The notes: generated by a model from the sequence alone, not told the origin. A stretch of 64,000 nucleotides of DNA from SCTD01 sp963781675 (GCA_963781675.1 CAWAGF010000006.1:434001-498000), one strand, 5' to 3'; counted from the stretch's first letter, positions 43,740 through 52,605 are shown. A program made the numbers and translations.

Positions 43740-44582
43740 TTACGCGCCCGGGACGGTGACGCAGCCGGCGGCGCGGCCGACCTTCGCGAGGCCGGCGCGG
43801 TCGCCCGCCTGCAGGTCCGTGACGGCCGGCAGCACGCTGGCCATGAGCTGGGTGCGGTCGCTGACGTGGCCCAGGCCCATCGCGTGGCCGAGCTCGTGCA
43901 GCGCGACGGCGCTCCAGGAGCTCGCCCCCGTGAGCGGCAGCGCGTCGGTGCGGTCGAGGGCGATCACGGCGCCGCGGGTGGCGGCGAGCTTCCTGCCCTC
44001 CGCCGTCTGCACGCCGAACCACGCGGTACGGGTCATGCCGAGCACGCTGCGGGCCTGGCCGGCGAGCAGGTCGCTGCTCGCGCCGTCGGTCCAGCCGATG
44101 AGCACCGGCGGGTACTGCGCCTGCGCGCTGGTCGGCAGGTAGCTGCCGCGGGGGGTCGCCGTGCTGCTGCCGACGTACTCCCAGGTGGTGCCGGTCAGCG
44201 CCGCGACGCGGGCGACCGACGCCTTGAGGACCTCGAGGCCGCCGGCCGGGCCGCGGCTGGTGTTCGCGGTCCAGCGGATCGTGCTGCAGGGGTCCCAGCG
44301 GACGGGGGAGCCGTCCAGCACGGTGGAGAAGGCGTAGCTGGTGGAGGTGGTGCTGGTGCCGCGGACCGCGAAGGCCGCCGCGCCGGCGGTGCGGGAGCTG
44401 CGGGTCACGTCGCCGACGCGCTTGAAGGCGGCGTCCGGGCCGGTGCTGCCGGCGACGGCCGCGGGGCCGTGCGGCGCGGCGCCGGCGACGGCCGGGGCGA
44501 CCGCGCCGACGACGCCGAGGGCCGACAGCGCCAGGGCGGCGGTCGCGACGACGGTGCGGCGGACGTTCACGGTGAGTGACAT
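43740..44582 (-). CDS. Secreted matrixin-type metalloprotease
   Basis: A 280-residue exported protein. The signal peptide (TVVATAALALSALGVVGAVAP) ends near residue 38. The C-terminal catalytic domain has ALHELGHAMGLGH (H229 to H239), the HExxHxxGxxH zinc site of metzincins, followed by a Met-turn candidate QLMASVLP. A CSTIRWTAN segment typical of bacterial matrixins precedes it. ATG 44582 is the start that leads directly into the signal peptide. The substrate is unknown. Confidence 0.87.
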   Translation of the reverse strand: MSLTVNVRRTVVATAALALSALGVVGAVAPAVAGAAPHGPAAVAGSTGPDAAFKRVGDVTRSSRTAGAAAFAVRGTSTTSTSYAFSTVLDGSPVRWDPCSTIRWTANTSRGPAGGLEVLKASVARVAALTGTTWEYVGSSTATPRGSYLPTSAQAQYPPVLIGWTDGASSDLLAGQARSVLGMTRTAWFGVQTAEGRKLAATRGAVIALDRTDALPLTGASSWSAVALHELGHAMGLGHVSDRTQLMASVLPAVTDLQAGDRAGLAKVGRAAGCVTVPGA

Positions 44583-44711
44583 GCATTCTGCTTCGGTCAC
44601 TATCCGTGATTCCTGCAGTGGGCCATCCGGGTGAACCGGAGCGTGCGGCGCCACGTCGCCGACTACGCAGGGTGTTCTCATGCGTGACCAGGCCCGCGCC
44701 AGAGGCGTCGG

Positions 44712-44717
44712 TAGGCT
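44712..44717 (+). promoter_or_regulatory. -10 element TAGGCT of mshC
   Basis: TAGGCT ends seven bases before ATG 44725, which also supports choosing this ATG over the upstream in-frame ATG at 44680. Confidence 0.5.
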
Positions 44718-44724
44718 GGCCCGC

Positions 44725-45948
44725 ATGCAGTCCTGGCCCGCGACCGCGGTACCCGCCCTCCCGGGGGACGCCGCCGCGGTGCCGCTCCGGCTGCACGACA
44801 GCTCCGCGGGCGCGCTGGTGGACGTCGACGTGGCCGGCCCGACCGCCCGGCTCTACGTCTGCGGCATCACGCCGTACGACGCCACGCACCTGGGCCACGC
44901 CGCCACCTACCTCGCCTTCGACACCCTCGTCCGGCTGTGGCGGGACCGCGGCCTGGCGGTCGACTACGTGCAGAACGTCACCGACATCGACGACCCGCTG
45001 CTCGAGCGCGCGAACCGCGACGGCGAGGACTGGGTGGCCGTCGCCGAGCGCGAGACGGCGCTGTTCCGGGAGGACATGACCGCCCTGCGCGTCCTGCCGC
45101 CGGACCACTACGTCGGCGCCGTCGAGGCGATGGACGAGATCGCCGCGCTGGTCGTCCAGCTGCTCGAGGGCGGGTCGGCGTACCGCCTCGACGACGACGT
45201 CTACTTCTCCGTCGCGACGGCAGCCCACTTCGGGGCGGTGTCGGCGTACGACGCGAGCACGATGCTGGCCCTGTCCGCGGAGCGCGGCGGCGACCCCCAG
45301 CGCCCCGGCAAGAAGGACCCGCTCGACCCGCTGCTGTGGCTGGCGGCCCGGCCGGGGGAGCCGTCCTGGGACAGCCCGCTCGGCAGGGGCCGGCCCGGCT
45401 GGCACGTCGAGTGCACCGCGATCGCCCTCAACCGGATCGGCTCCGGCTTCGACGTCCAGGGCGGCGGGTCGGACCTGCTGTTCCCGCACCACGAGATGTC
45501 GGCCGCGCACGCCGAGGTCGGCACCGGCGCCTGGCCGTTCGCGCGGACCTACGTCCACGCCGGGATGGTCGGGCTGGACGGCGAGAAGATGAGCAAGTCC
45601 CGCGGCAACCTGGTGTTCGTCTCCCGGCTCCGCTCGGCCGGCGTCGACCCCAGGGCGCTGCGGCTCGCGCTCCTGTCCGCGCACTACCGCACTGACCGCG
45701 AGTGGTTCGACAGCACGCTCGAGCAGGGACAGGCCCGGCTCGCCGCCTGGCGCACCGCTGTCGCCCGGCCCAGCGGCCCCTCCGGCGACGCCCTGCTCGC
45801 GCAGGTCCGCGCCGCGCTGGCCGACGACCTGGACACGCCCGCCGCGCTGGCCGCCGTCGACGCCTGGGCCGCGGCCGGGGGCGACGACGCCGCTGCCCCC
45901 GCGCTGGTGCGCGACGCCGTGGACGCGCTGCTCGGGATCGCCCTCTAG
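44725..45948 (+). CDS. mshC: L-cysteine:1D-myo-inositol 2-amino-2-deoxy-alpha-D-glucopyranoside ligase
   Basis: A 407-residue cysteinyl-tRNA-synthetase-like ligase of mycothiol biosynthesis; it joins cysteine to GlcN-inositol using ATP. YVCGITPYDATHLGHAATY contains the zinc cysteine (C46) and the HIGH motif (55-58), and DGEKMSKSRGNLVFV is the KMSKS loop. It is shorter than CysS because the tRNA-binding C-terminal domain is missing, which identifies MshC. The preceding phosphatase, DUF3090 and SCO1664 genes are its usual neighbours, here interrupted by a matrixin gene on the other strand. Confidence 0.95.
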   Translation: MQSWPATAVPALPGDAAAVPLRLHDSSAGALVDVDVAGPTARLYVCGITPYDATHLGHAATYLAFDTLVRLWRDRGLAVDYVQNVTDIDDPLLERANRDGEDWVAVAERETALFREDMTALRVLPPDHYVGAVEAMDEIAALVVQLLEGGSAYRLDDDVYFSVATAAHFGAVSAYDASTMLALSAERGGDPQRPGKKDPLDPLLWLAARPGEPSWDSPLGRGRPGWHVECTAIALNRIGSGFDVQGGGSDLLFPHHEMSAAHAEVGTGAWPFARTYVHAGMVGLDGEKMSKSRGNLVFVSRLRSAGVDPRALRLALLSAHYRTDREWFDSTLEQGQARLAAWRTAVARPSGPSGDALLAQVRAALADDLDTPAALAAVDAWAAAGGDDAAAPALVRDAVDALLGIAL

Positions 45949-45957
45949 TTCCCGCTT

Positions 45958-45968
45958 GTCCACAGATC
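45958..45968 (+). promoter_or_regulatory. Motif GTCCACAGATC, 45 bases upstream of a -10 box (copy 2)
   Basis: Identical to 23899-23909 and at the same distance from a -10 hexamer (TAGCGT 46003). Two bases earlier it extends to TTGTCCACA, which matches the actinobacterial DnaA-box consensus. A regulatory role is inferred. Confidence 0.5.
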
Positions 45969-46002
45969 GTCCCGCGGCCTCCCGCACCTGCGCCGGCCGC
46001 TC

Positions 46003-46008
46003 TAGCGT
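46003..46008 (+). promoter_or_regulatory. -10 element TAGCGT of the WXG100 gene
   Basis: TAGCGT lies about 50 bases before ATG 46060, so unlike most promoters here it would give a leader, and the gene accordingly has a GGAG ribosome site. Confidence 0.45.
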
Positions 46009-46059
46009 TCCCCCCGTCGGCCGGAGGGGCCGCCACCACGGACGTCGAAGGAGCAGGAC

Positions 46060-46350
46060 ATGAGCGGCATCAAGGTCACCCCGGAGCAGCTGAACGCCCT
46101 GTCCGGCCAGGTCGCGCGGGGCTCGGGCGAGATCGAGGGCCAGCTGCGCGCCCTGTCCAACACCATCGCCCCGCTCGTCGGCGGCGACTGGGCGGGCCAG
46201 GCCTCGCAGCGCTTCAACGGCCTGTGGGACGAGTGGCAGCGCTCCGCCCAGGGGCTCAAGCACGCGCTCGACGGCATCAGCCAGCTGATGTCGCAGGCCG
46301 GCACCGCCTACGCCAACGCCGAGACCTCGATCGCCAACACGTTCCAGTAG
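46060..46350 (+). CDS. WXG100-family type VII secretion target (ESAT-6-like)
   Basis: A 96-residue helical-hairpin protein: helix 1 VTPEQLNALSGQVARGSGEI, the turn LVGGDWAGQASQRF with W-x-G, helix 2 LWDEWQRSAQGLKHALDGI. The tail AYANAETSIANTF fits the Y-x-x-x-D/E export signal. It should be exported by an ESX-type system as a homodimer or with a partner. GGAGCAGG precedes its ATG. It stands alone, without secretion-machine genes, and shares an upstream motif with the WXG-like gene at 23956. Confidence 0.93.
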   Translation: MSGIKVTPEQLNALSGQVARGSGEIEGQLRALSNTIAPLVGGDWAGQASQRFNGLWDEWQRSAQGLKHALDGISQLMSQAGTAYANAETSIANTFQ

Positions 46351-46702
46351 GGAGGGTCGCGCGGCTGCGTCGGGACGTCCGCTCGGACCTGCTCGCAGGC
46401 TCGCTCCTACGGTCCTTCGCGAACGTCCCGCCTCCGCCGCGCTCGGCGGCGGACCCCCTGCACGTGAGCACGCTCAAGGGCCGGACCTGCCACAGGTCCG
46501 GCCCTTCGTGCTGCCCGCTGACTGTCGGGCCCGGGACCGACGCCGCGCCAGTGCCGCGCCGTGGCGCGCCGGGGGGTGTGGCAGCCCAGCGCGTTGCTGC
46601 CCGCGTGGCGGAGTGAGGGGTCGCGCAGGACCGTAGAGGCGAGCTCGCGAGCAGGTCCAAGCGGCCTCTCACGCAGCCGCGCCCGACAGCCGCGCCCACC
46701 CC
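46351..46702. repeat. Gene-free 352-base stretch with long imperfect inverted repeat (arms 46361-46437 and 46603-46680)
   Basis: No gene is credible here. The left arm 46361-46437 and the reverse complement of 46603-46680 share GCGGCTGCGT, GGACCTGCTCGC, CTACGGTCCT and CTCCGCC in the same order, with small gaps, so the two 77-base arms are roughly 80 percent alike by eye. The spacer of about 165 bases holds a strong hairpin (46476-46506). The form resembles a miniature inverted-repeat element or two copies of a dispersed intergenic repeat. Confidence 0.75.
46476..46506. terminator. Strong hairpin between the WXG100 and PAC2 genes
   Basis: A perfect 13-base stem (46476-46488 with 46494-46506) closes a five-base loop GCCAC. 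It can form in transcripts from either side and likely ends both converging genes. Confidence 0.75.
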
Positions 46703-47572
46703 TCAACCCCGCTGGTCGTCCCCGCCTCGGCGCAGGTACCGCTCGAACTCCTTGGCGATCGCCTCGCCGGACGCCTCCGGCAGGTCGACCTCCGGCTCGC
46801 GCTGCTCGAGCGAGGCGACGTACTCCGCGACCTCGGTGTCCTCGGCGGCCAGCTCGTCCACGGACCGCTCCCACGCGCGGGCCTTGTCCGGCAGGTCCCC
46901 GAGCGGCACCGGCAGGTCGAGCAGGTCCTCCACCCGGCGCAGCAGCGCGAGCGTCGCCTTGGGGCACGGCGGCTGCGCCACGTAGTGCGGCACCGCGGCC
47001 CAGAAGCTGATCGCCGGCAGGCCGGCCTGCGTGCACAGGTCCTGGAAGACACCGACGATCCCGGTCGGGCCCTCGTACCGCGAGCGCTCCAGCCCGAGCG
47101 CCTCCATCGTCTGCGGGTCGGACGCCGTGCCGCTGACGGGGACCGGGCGGGTGTGCGGACTGTCGGCCAGCAGCGCGCCGAGCGTCACGACGAGCTCGGC
47201 GCCGAGCTGCTCGGCGATCGCGACCAGCTCCTCGCAGAAGCCGCGCCAGCGCATGTTCGGCTCGAGGCCGCGCAGGAGCACGACGTCGCGCTCGGCGTCC
47301 GGGAGGCGGCAGACGCTGACGCGCGTCGTGGGCCAGGTGATGCGGCGGGTGATGCCGTCGACGAGCGACACGGTGGGCCGGTTGACCTGGAAGTCGTAGT
47401 AGTCGTCCGGGTCGATGGCCGCGACCTTGCGGGCGTCCCAGGCCTCCTCGAGGTGCTCGACCGCTCCGGAGGCGGCGTCGCCGGCGTCGTTCCACCCCTC
47501 GAAGGCGGCGATGACGACCGGCCGGCGCAGCGGCGGGAGGTCGGCCGGCGGCCGCGCGGGCAGCACGCTCAT
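46703..47572 (-). CDS. PAC2 family protein (proteasome-assembly-chaperone-like)
   Basis: A 289-residue protein of the PAC2 family. It has RRPVVIAAFEGWNDAGDAAS, VNRPTVSLVDGITRRITWP, LGALLADSPHTRPVPVSG and GPTGIVGVFQDLC, all typical of the actinobacterial members. A role in proteasome assembly is known only for eukaryotic relatives. Since this organism has the Pup-proteasome (see 61998 onward), a link is attractive but unproven. The hydrolase gene lies upstream on the same strand, 28 bases away. Confidence 0.9.
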   Translation of the reverse strand: MSVLPARPPADLPPLRRPVVIAAFEGWNDAGDAASGAVEHLEEAWDARKVAAIDPDDYYDFQVNRPTVSLVDGITRRITWPTTRVSVCRLPDAERDVVLLRGLEPNMRWRGFCEELVAIAEQLGAELVVTLGALLADSPHTRPVPVSGTASDPQTMEALGLERSRYEGPTGIVGVFQDLCTQAGLPAISFWAAVPHYVAQPPCPKATLALLRRVEDLLDLPVPLGDLPDKARAWERSVDELAAEDTEVAEYVASLEQREPEVDLPEASGEAIAKEFERYLRRGGDDQRG

Positions 47573-47600
47573 GCGCGGTCCCGGGGCGGCTGGGCGGAGG

Positions 47601-48509
47601 TCACGACCCGGACCCTTCCCCGGCCAGCCGGAGCGAGACCTCGTCGGCGGCGGCGCGCACGACGCCGGAGACGAGCGCCGGCCACTGCAGCGGCACGTCG
47701 TGCAGCGCGCCGTCCCAGCGCAGCGTCCGCGACGAGGGCAGCAGGCCGGCGGTGCGCTCCAGCGCCTCGGCGCGAGCGGCGTCCGGGGAGCAGGAGACCA
47801 GCCAGGCCGGGCAGCGGATGCCGGGCAGCAGCGGCTCGAGGTCGGCGTCGACGAGGTCGTCGACGATCTTCATGTGGCTCTCGAACGGCAGCCGGGCCCG
47901 CGCCAGCCCGTCGTCGCCCACGGCGAAGATCGACAGGACAGCCCGCTCCACGGCCGGCGTCCACCACGGACGCAGCGGCCCCTGGCTGATCATCGCGCGC
48001 AGCTGCTCGGGCGGCAGCGCCGTCCGCGGCGGCGTGAGCATCTCGCGGACCTGCTCGCGGGTGGTGCCGGCGTCGCGCAGGCGCAGCGTCCCGCCGTCGA
48101 CGCACACCACGGCGAGCACGCGCTCCGGGGCGGCCGCGGCGAGCCGCAGCGCGGTCCAGGCCCCCCAGGAGTGGCCGGCGACCACGACGCGGGACAGCCC
48201 GACGGCGTCCAGCGCCGTCAGCGCGTCCGCGACGACGGCCTCCCCGTCGTACGGCCCCTCCGGCCGGTCGCTGTCGCCGTGGCCGCGCTGGTCGAGGGCG
48301 AGCACCGGCAGGCCGGCCAGGCCGGGGACCACGAGGTCCCAGATGTGGCGGGTGGAGGCGAGCCCGTGCAGGAGCAGCACCGGGGTGGCAGATCCGTGAG
48401 CACTGCCGGGCCAGCGGGTGGCGCGCAGCCGGACGTCCCGGCCCGGGAGGTCGACGTCGAGCCCGCCGGCCACCGGCGGCTCGTCGACCAGCGGCCGGGG
48501 GTCGGTCAC
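47601..48509 (-). CDS. Alpha/beta hydrolase
   Basis: A 302-residue alpha/beta hydrolase. VLLLHGLASTRHIW forms the oxyanion hole, ALDQRGHGDSDRP is typical of epoxide hydrolase or esterase relatives, and VVVAGHSWGAWTALRLA holds the nucleophile serine. GALHDVPLQWP supplies the histidine. The substrate is unknown. GTG 48509 overlaps the stop of the universal stress protein gene as GTGA, so the two are coupled. Confidence 0.92.
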   Translation of the reverse strand: MTDPRPLVDEPPVAGGLDVDLPGRDVRLRATRWPGSAHGSATPVLLLHGLASTRHIWDLVVPGLAGLPVLALDQRGHGDSDRPEGPYDGEAVVADALTALDAVGLSRVVVAGHSWGAWTALRLAAAAPERVLAVVCVDGGTLRLRDAGTTREQVREMLTPPRTALPPEQLRAMISQGPLRPWWTPAVERAVLSIFAVGDDGLARARLPFESHMKIVDDLVDADLEPLLPGIRCPAWLVSCSPDAARAEALERTAGLLPSSRTLRWDGALHDVPLQWPALVSGVVRAAADEVSLRLAGEGSGS

Positions 48510-48973
48510 CGCTTCGCGCCGCGCCCGGTGGTGTGGACGATCAGCACGTCGCAGTGGGCCCGGTGGCTGATGTTGGCCGGCACCGAGCCGAGCAGGCGTC
48601 CGGCCAGGCTGTTCAGCCCCCGGTTGCCGACGACGACGAGGTCGACGTCGCGCTCCTTGGCGATCCGGGCCAGCTCGTCGACCGGGTCGCCCTCGAGCGC
48701 GATCGTCTCGGTCTTCTCGACGCCGGCGGCGGTGGCGCGCTCGCAGGCGCTGCGCAGCACCTCCTCGGCGGGGGCGGAGCCGGCGACCTTGTAGGACTCG
48801 CCGCCGAGGGCGTCGGCCGCGGCCTGCTGCTCCCGGGCGGAGATCGGGTGGTAGGCGGTGACCAGGATGAGCGTCGCGCCGGCGCCGCGCGCGACCTCTG
48901 CCGCCCGGTCCACGGCGCGGAACGACGACTCGGACCCGTCGGTGCCGACCATCACGGTGGTGTAGCCGCTCAC
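48506..48973 (-). CDS. Universal stress protein (UspA family)
   Basis: A 155-residue single-domain Usp. VMVGTDGSESSFRAVDRAA is the N-terminal motif and VVVGNRGLNSLAGRLLGSVPANIS carries the G-2x-G-9x-G-(S/T) ATP-binding loop, so it should bind ATP. Such proteins help in starvation, hypoxia or DNA damage. It leads a Usp-hydrolase(-PAC2) operon divergent from metH. Confidence 0.93.
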   Translation of the reverse strand: MSGYTTVMVGTDGSESSFRAVDRAAEVARGAGATLILVTAYHPISAREQQAAADALGGESYKVAGSAPAEEVLRSACERATAAGVEKTETIALEGDPVDELARIAKERDVDLVVVGNRGLNSLAGRLLGSVPANISHRAHCDVLIVHTTGRGAKR

Positions 48974-49047
48974 AAGCCCTCCAGGGACGTTCCTGCGTGT
49001 GACGCGGAACCTACCGCTCGCCTCCGGGCCGACGAGGACCCCCTCGG

Positions 49048-49053
49048 TAGGAT
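49048..49053 (+). promoter_or_regulatory. -10 element TAGGAT of metH
   Basis: TAGGAT ends six bases before ATG 49060. A leaderless transcript leaves no room for a cobalamin riboswitch. Confidence 0.5.
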
Positions 49054-49059
49054 CGACGG

Positions 49060-52000
49060 ATGTCGACCGAGCCCGTCCCCGCCCTGCTCACGGCCCTGCG
49101 CGAGCGCGTGGTCGTCGCGGACGGCGCCATGGGGACGATGCTCCAGGCCGCCGAGCACGTCGGCGAGGGCCTGGACCTCGAGCGCGACTTCGAGGGGCAC
49201 GAGGGCTGCAACGAGATCCTCAACGTCACGCGCCCGGACATCGTGCGCAGCGTCCACGACGCCTACTTCGAGGCCGGCTGCGACGCCGTCGAGACCAACA
49301 CCTTCGGCAGCAACTGGGCGGCCCTGGCGGAGTACGGCATCCCGGAGCGCATCCGCGAGACGGCGCTGGCCGGTGCCCGCATCGCCCGGGAGGCGGCCGA
49401 CCACTGGTCCACCCCGGAGCGCCCCCGCTACGTGATCGGCTCGATCGGTCCCGGCACCAAGCTGCCGACGCTGGGGCACGCGCCGTACGCCCTGCTGCGC
49501 GACGCGTACCAGGAGCAGTGCGAGGCGATGATCGAGGGCGGCGCCGACGCCGTGCTCGTCGAGACCGCGCAGGACCTGCTCCAGGTCAAGGCCGCCGTCG
49601 TCGGGGCCAAGCGCGCGATGGCCGCCACCGGCAAGCGGGTCGTGCTCATCGCACAGGTCACCGTCGAGCTCACCGGCACGATGCTGCTCGGCTCGGAGAT
49701 CGGCGCCGCCCTCGCGGCCCTCGAGCCGCTCGGCATCGACGTCATCGGCATGAACTGCGCGACCGGGCCCGCCGAGATGAGCGAGCACCTGCGCTACCTC
49801 AGCCAGCACGCGACCGTCCCGCTGTCGGTGATGCCGAACGCCGGCCTGCCCACCCTGGGCAAGCACGGCGCGGTGTACCCCCTGCAGCCGGGCGAGCTGG
49901 CCGACGCGCTCGACGACTTCGTCCGGACGTACGGCGTCGGGCTCGTGGGCGGGTGCTGCGGCACCACGCCGGAGCACCTGCGCCAGGTCGTGGAGCGGGT
50001 CCGCGGCCGCGAGGTCGCGCCGCGCACCCCGGAGGTCGAGCCGTCCGCCGCATCGCTCTACAGCGCGGTGCCGTTCCGGCAGGACGCCGGCGTGCTGATG
50101 GTCGGCGAGCGCACGAACACCAACGGCTCCAAGGCGTTCCGCGAGGCGATGCTCGCCGGCGACTGGGAGAAGGTCGTCGACATCGGCCGCGACGCCGTGC
50201 GCGAGGGCGCGCACATGATCGACCTCTGCGTCGACTACGTCGGCCGGGACGGCGCGATCGACATGCGCGAGGCCGCCGCGAAGCTGGCCACCGCCTCGAC
50301 GCTGCCGATCATGCTGGACTCCACCGAGCCGCCGGTCATCGAGGCGGGGCTGGAGTGCCTGGGCGGGCGCGCGGTCATCAACTCGGTCAACTTCGAGGAC
50401 GGCGTCGGGCCGGAGAGCCGCTTCGCGAAGATCATGCCGATCGTGCGCGAGCACGGGGCGGCCGTCGTCGCCCTGACCATCGACGAGGAGGGCCAGGCCC
50501 GCACCGCCGAGTGGAAGATGCGCGTCGCCGAGCGCCTCATCGACACGCTCACCGGCGAGTGGGGGCTGCGCCCGAGCGACATCCTCGTCGACTTCCTGAC
50601 CTTCACCCTGGGCACCGGCCAGGAGGAGTCGCGCCGCGACGGCATCGAGACGATCGAGGCCATCCGCCAGCTCGCCGACAAGCACCCCGAGGTCGGCACG
50701 ACCCTCGGCCTGTCGAACATCTCGTTCGGCCTCAAGCCGGCGGCGCGCGTCGTCCTGAACTCGGTGTTCCTGCACGAGTGCCAGAAGGCCGGCCTGAGCA
50801 GCGCGATCGTGCACGCCTCGAAGATCCTGCCGATGAACCGGATCCCGGACGACCAGCGCGAGGTCGCGCTCGACCTGGTCTACGACCGTAGGCGCGAGGG
50901 CTACGACCCGCTGACCGCGTTCCTCGACCTGTTCGAGAACGTCGTCGAAGGGGCCGGCCCGCAGTCGCGGCTCGAGGCGCTGATGGAGCTGCCGCTCGAC
51001 GAGCGCCTGCAGCGCCGGATCATCGACGGGGAGAAGAACGGCCTCGAGGCCGACCTCGAGGAGGCGATGGCGCAGGGGCAGAAGCCGCTGCAGATCGTCA
51101 ACGACACCCTGCTGTCCGGTATGAAGGTCGTCGGCGAGCTCTTCGGCTCCGGCGAGATGCAGCTGCCGTTCGTCCTGCAGAGCGCCGAGGTCATGAAGAC
51201 CGCCGTGGCCCACCTCGAGCCGCACATGGAGAAGGTCGAGGGCCAGGAGGGCAAGGGCAAGATCGTCCTCGCGACGGTCAAGGGCGACGTGCACGACATC
51301 GGCAAGAACCTCGTCGACATCATCCTGACCAACAACGGCTACACCGTGATCAACCTCGGCATCAAGCAGCCGGTGAACGCCATCCTCGACGCCGCGCAGG
51401 AGCACAGCGCTGACGTGATCGGGATGTCCGGCCTGCTCGTGAAGTCGACGGTGGTCATGAAGGAGAACCTCGTAGAGATGAACGCCCGCGGCATCGCGGA
51501 GACGTTCCCCGTGATCCTCGGCGGCGCCGCGCTGACCCGCGCCTACGTGGAGCAGGACCTCGACGAGGTCTACGACGGCGAGGTCAAGTACGCCCGGGAC
51601 GCCTTCGAGGGCCTGCGCCTCATGGACACCCTCATGGCCGTCAAGCGGGGCGAGGTGCCGGCCGAGCAGCTGGCTGCCGACCGCGCGAAGGAGGAGGAGC
51701 GCAAGGCGCGCCACCTGAAGTCCCGCGCCATCGCCGAGGCCCGCGCCGCCCGCGAGGAGGAGCCCGAGGTCGGCGGCCGCTCCGACGTCGCTGCGGACAA
51801 CCCGGTGCCGGTCCCGCCGTTCTGGGGCTCGCGCGTCAGCAAGGGCATCGCGCTGGCCGACTACGCCAGCTACCTCGACGAGCGCGCGCTGTTCCTCGGG
51901 CAGTGGGGCCTGCGCGGCTCCCGCGCCGGCGAGGGCCCGTCGTACGAGGAGCTCGTGGAGACCGAGGGCCGGCCGCGGCTGCGCGCGCTGCTCGCCCAGG

Positions 52001-52605
52001 TCCAGAGCGAGGGCATCATGCAGGCGGCCGTGATCCACGGCTACTTCCCGGCCGTGTCCAAGGGCGAGGACCTGATCGTCCTCGACCCGGACAGCGGGAA
52101 CGAGCGCTGCCGCTTCACCTTCCCGCGGCAGCGGCGCGACCGGCGGCTGTGCCTGTCCGACTTCTTCCGCGCGGAGGAGTCCGGCGAGACCGACGTCGTC
52201 GCCTTCCACGTCGTGACGATGGGCCGGCACGTCAGCGACGTCGCCAACGAGCTGTTCCAGAAGGACGCCTACCGCGACTACCTCGAGCTGCACGGCCTGT
52301 CCGTGCAGCTGACGGAGGCGCTGGCCGAGATGTGGCACGCGCGCATCCGCAGCGAGCTCGGCTTCGGCGCGGACGACAGCAGCGACCTGCAGGCGGTGCT
52401 GTCCAAGCAGGCCTACCGCGGCTCGCGCTACTCCTTCGGCTACCCGGCCTGCCCGAACGTCGAGGACCAGGACAAGCTCGAGGTCCTGCTCGACTGGAAG
52501 CGGATCGGCGTCGAGCTGTCCGAGGAGCACCAGCTCACGCCCGAGCAGTCGACGAGCGCGATCATCGTCCACCACCCCGAGGCCAAGTACTTCGCGGCCC
52601 GCTAG
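49060..52605 (+). CDS. metH: Cobalamin-dependent methionine synthase
   Basis: A complete 1181-residue MetH that methylates homocysteine using methyltetrahydrofolate and B12. Domains in order: homocysteine-binding barrel (DGAMGTMLQ; zinc cysteines in GGCCGTTPEH), pterin-binding barrel (VGERTNTNGSKAFREAM), helical cap and B12-binding domain with VKGDVHDIGKNLVDIIL (the cobalt-ligating histidine in D-x-H-x-x-G), and a C-terminal AdoMet activation domain (RYSFGYPACPNVEDQDKL). The length is close to the usual 1200. No frame break is present despite its size. Confidence 0.97.
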   Translation: MSTEPVPALLTALRERVVVADGAMGTMLQAAEHVGEGLDLERDFEGHEGCNEILNVTRPDIVRSVHDAYFEAGCDAVETNTFGSNWAALAEYGIPERIRETALAGARIAREAADHWSTPERPRYVIGSIGPGTKLPTLGHAPYALLRDAYQEQCEAMIEGGADAVLVETAQDLLQVKAAVVGAKRAMAATGKRVVLIAQVTVELTGTMLLGSEIGAALAALEPLGIDVIGMNCATGPAEMSEHLRYLSQHATVPLSVMPNAGLPTLGKHGAVYPLQPGELADALDDFVRTYGVGLVGGCCGTTPEHLRQVVERVRGREVAPRTPEVEPSAASLYSAVPFRQDAGVLMVGERTNTNGSKAFREAMLAGDWEKVVDIGRDAVREGAHMIDLCVDYVGRDGAIDMREAAAKLATASTLPIMLDSTEPPVIEAGLECLGGRAVINSVNFEDGVGPESRFAKIMPIVREHGAAVVALTIDEEGQARTAEWKMRVAERLIDTLTGEWGLRPSDILVDFLTFTLGTGQEESRRDGIETIEAIRQLADKHPEVGTTLGLSNISFGLKPAARVVLNSVFLHECQKAGLSSAIVHASKILPMNRIPDDQREVALDLVYDRRREGYDPLTAFLDLFENVVEGAGPQSRLEALMELPLDERLQRRIIDGEKNGLEADLEEAMAQGQKPLQIVNDTLLSGMKVVGELFGSGEMQLPFVLQSAEVMKTAVAHLEPHMEKVEGQEGKGKIVLATVKGDVHDIGKNLVDIILTNNGYTVINLGIKQPVNAILDAAQEHSADVIGMSGLLVKSTVVMKENLVEMNARGIAETFPVILGGAALTRAYVEQDLDEVYDGEVKYARDAFEGLRLMDTLMAVKRGEVPAEQLAADRAKEEERKARHLKSRAIAEARAAREEEPEVGGRSDVAADNPVPVPPFWGSRVSKGIALADYASYLDERALFLGQWGLRGSRAGEGPSYEELVETEGRPRLRALLAQVQSEGIMQAAVIHGYFPAVSKGEDLIVLDPDSGNERCRFTFPRQRRDRRLCLSDFFRAEESGETDVVAFHVVTMGRHVSDVANELFQKDAYRDYLELHGLSVQLTEALAEMWHARIRSELGFGADDSSDLQAVLSKQAYRGSRYSFGYPACPNVEDQDKLEVLLDWKRIGVELSEEHQLTPEQSTSAIIVHHPEAKYFAAR

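Noticed and set aside
45956..45964. TTGTCCACA as a replication-origin DnaA box
   Set aside because: It is a single box in a promoter region without dnaA, dnaN or a box cluster; the paired occurrence with fixed spacing points to gene regulation.
48974..49059. Cobalamin riboswitch before metH
   Set aside because: Only 86 bases separate the divergent genes, a TAGGAT box lies six bases before the ATG, and no B12-box sequence is visible.
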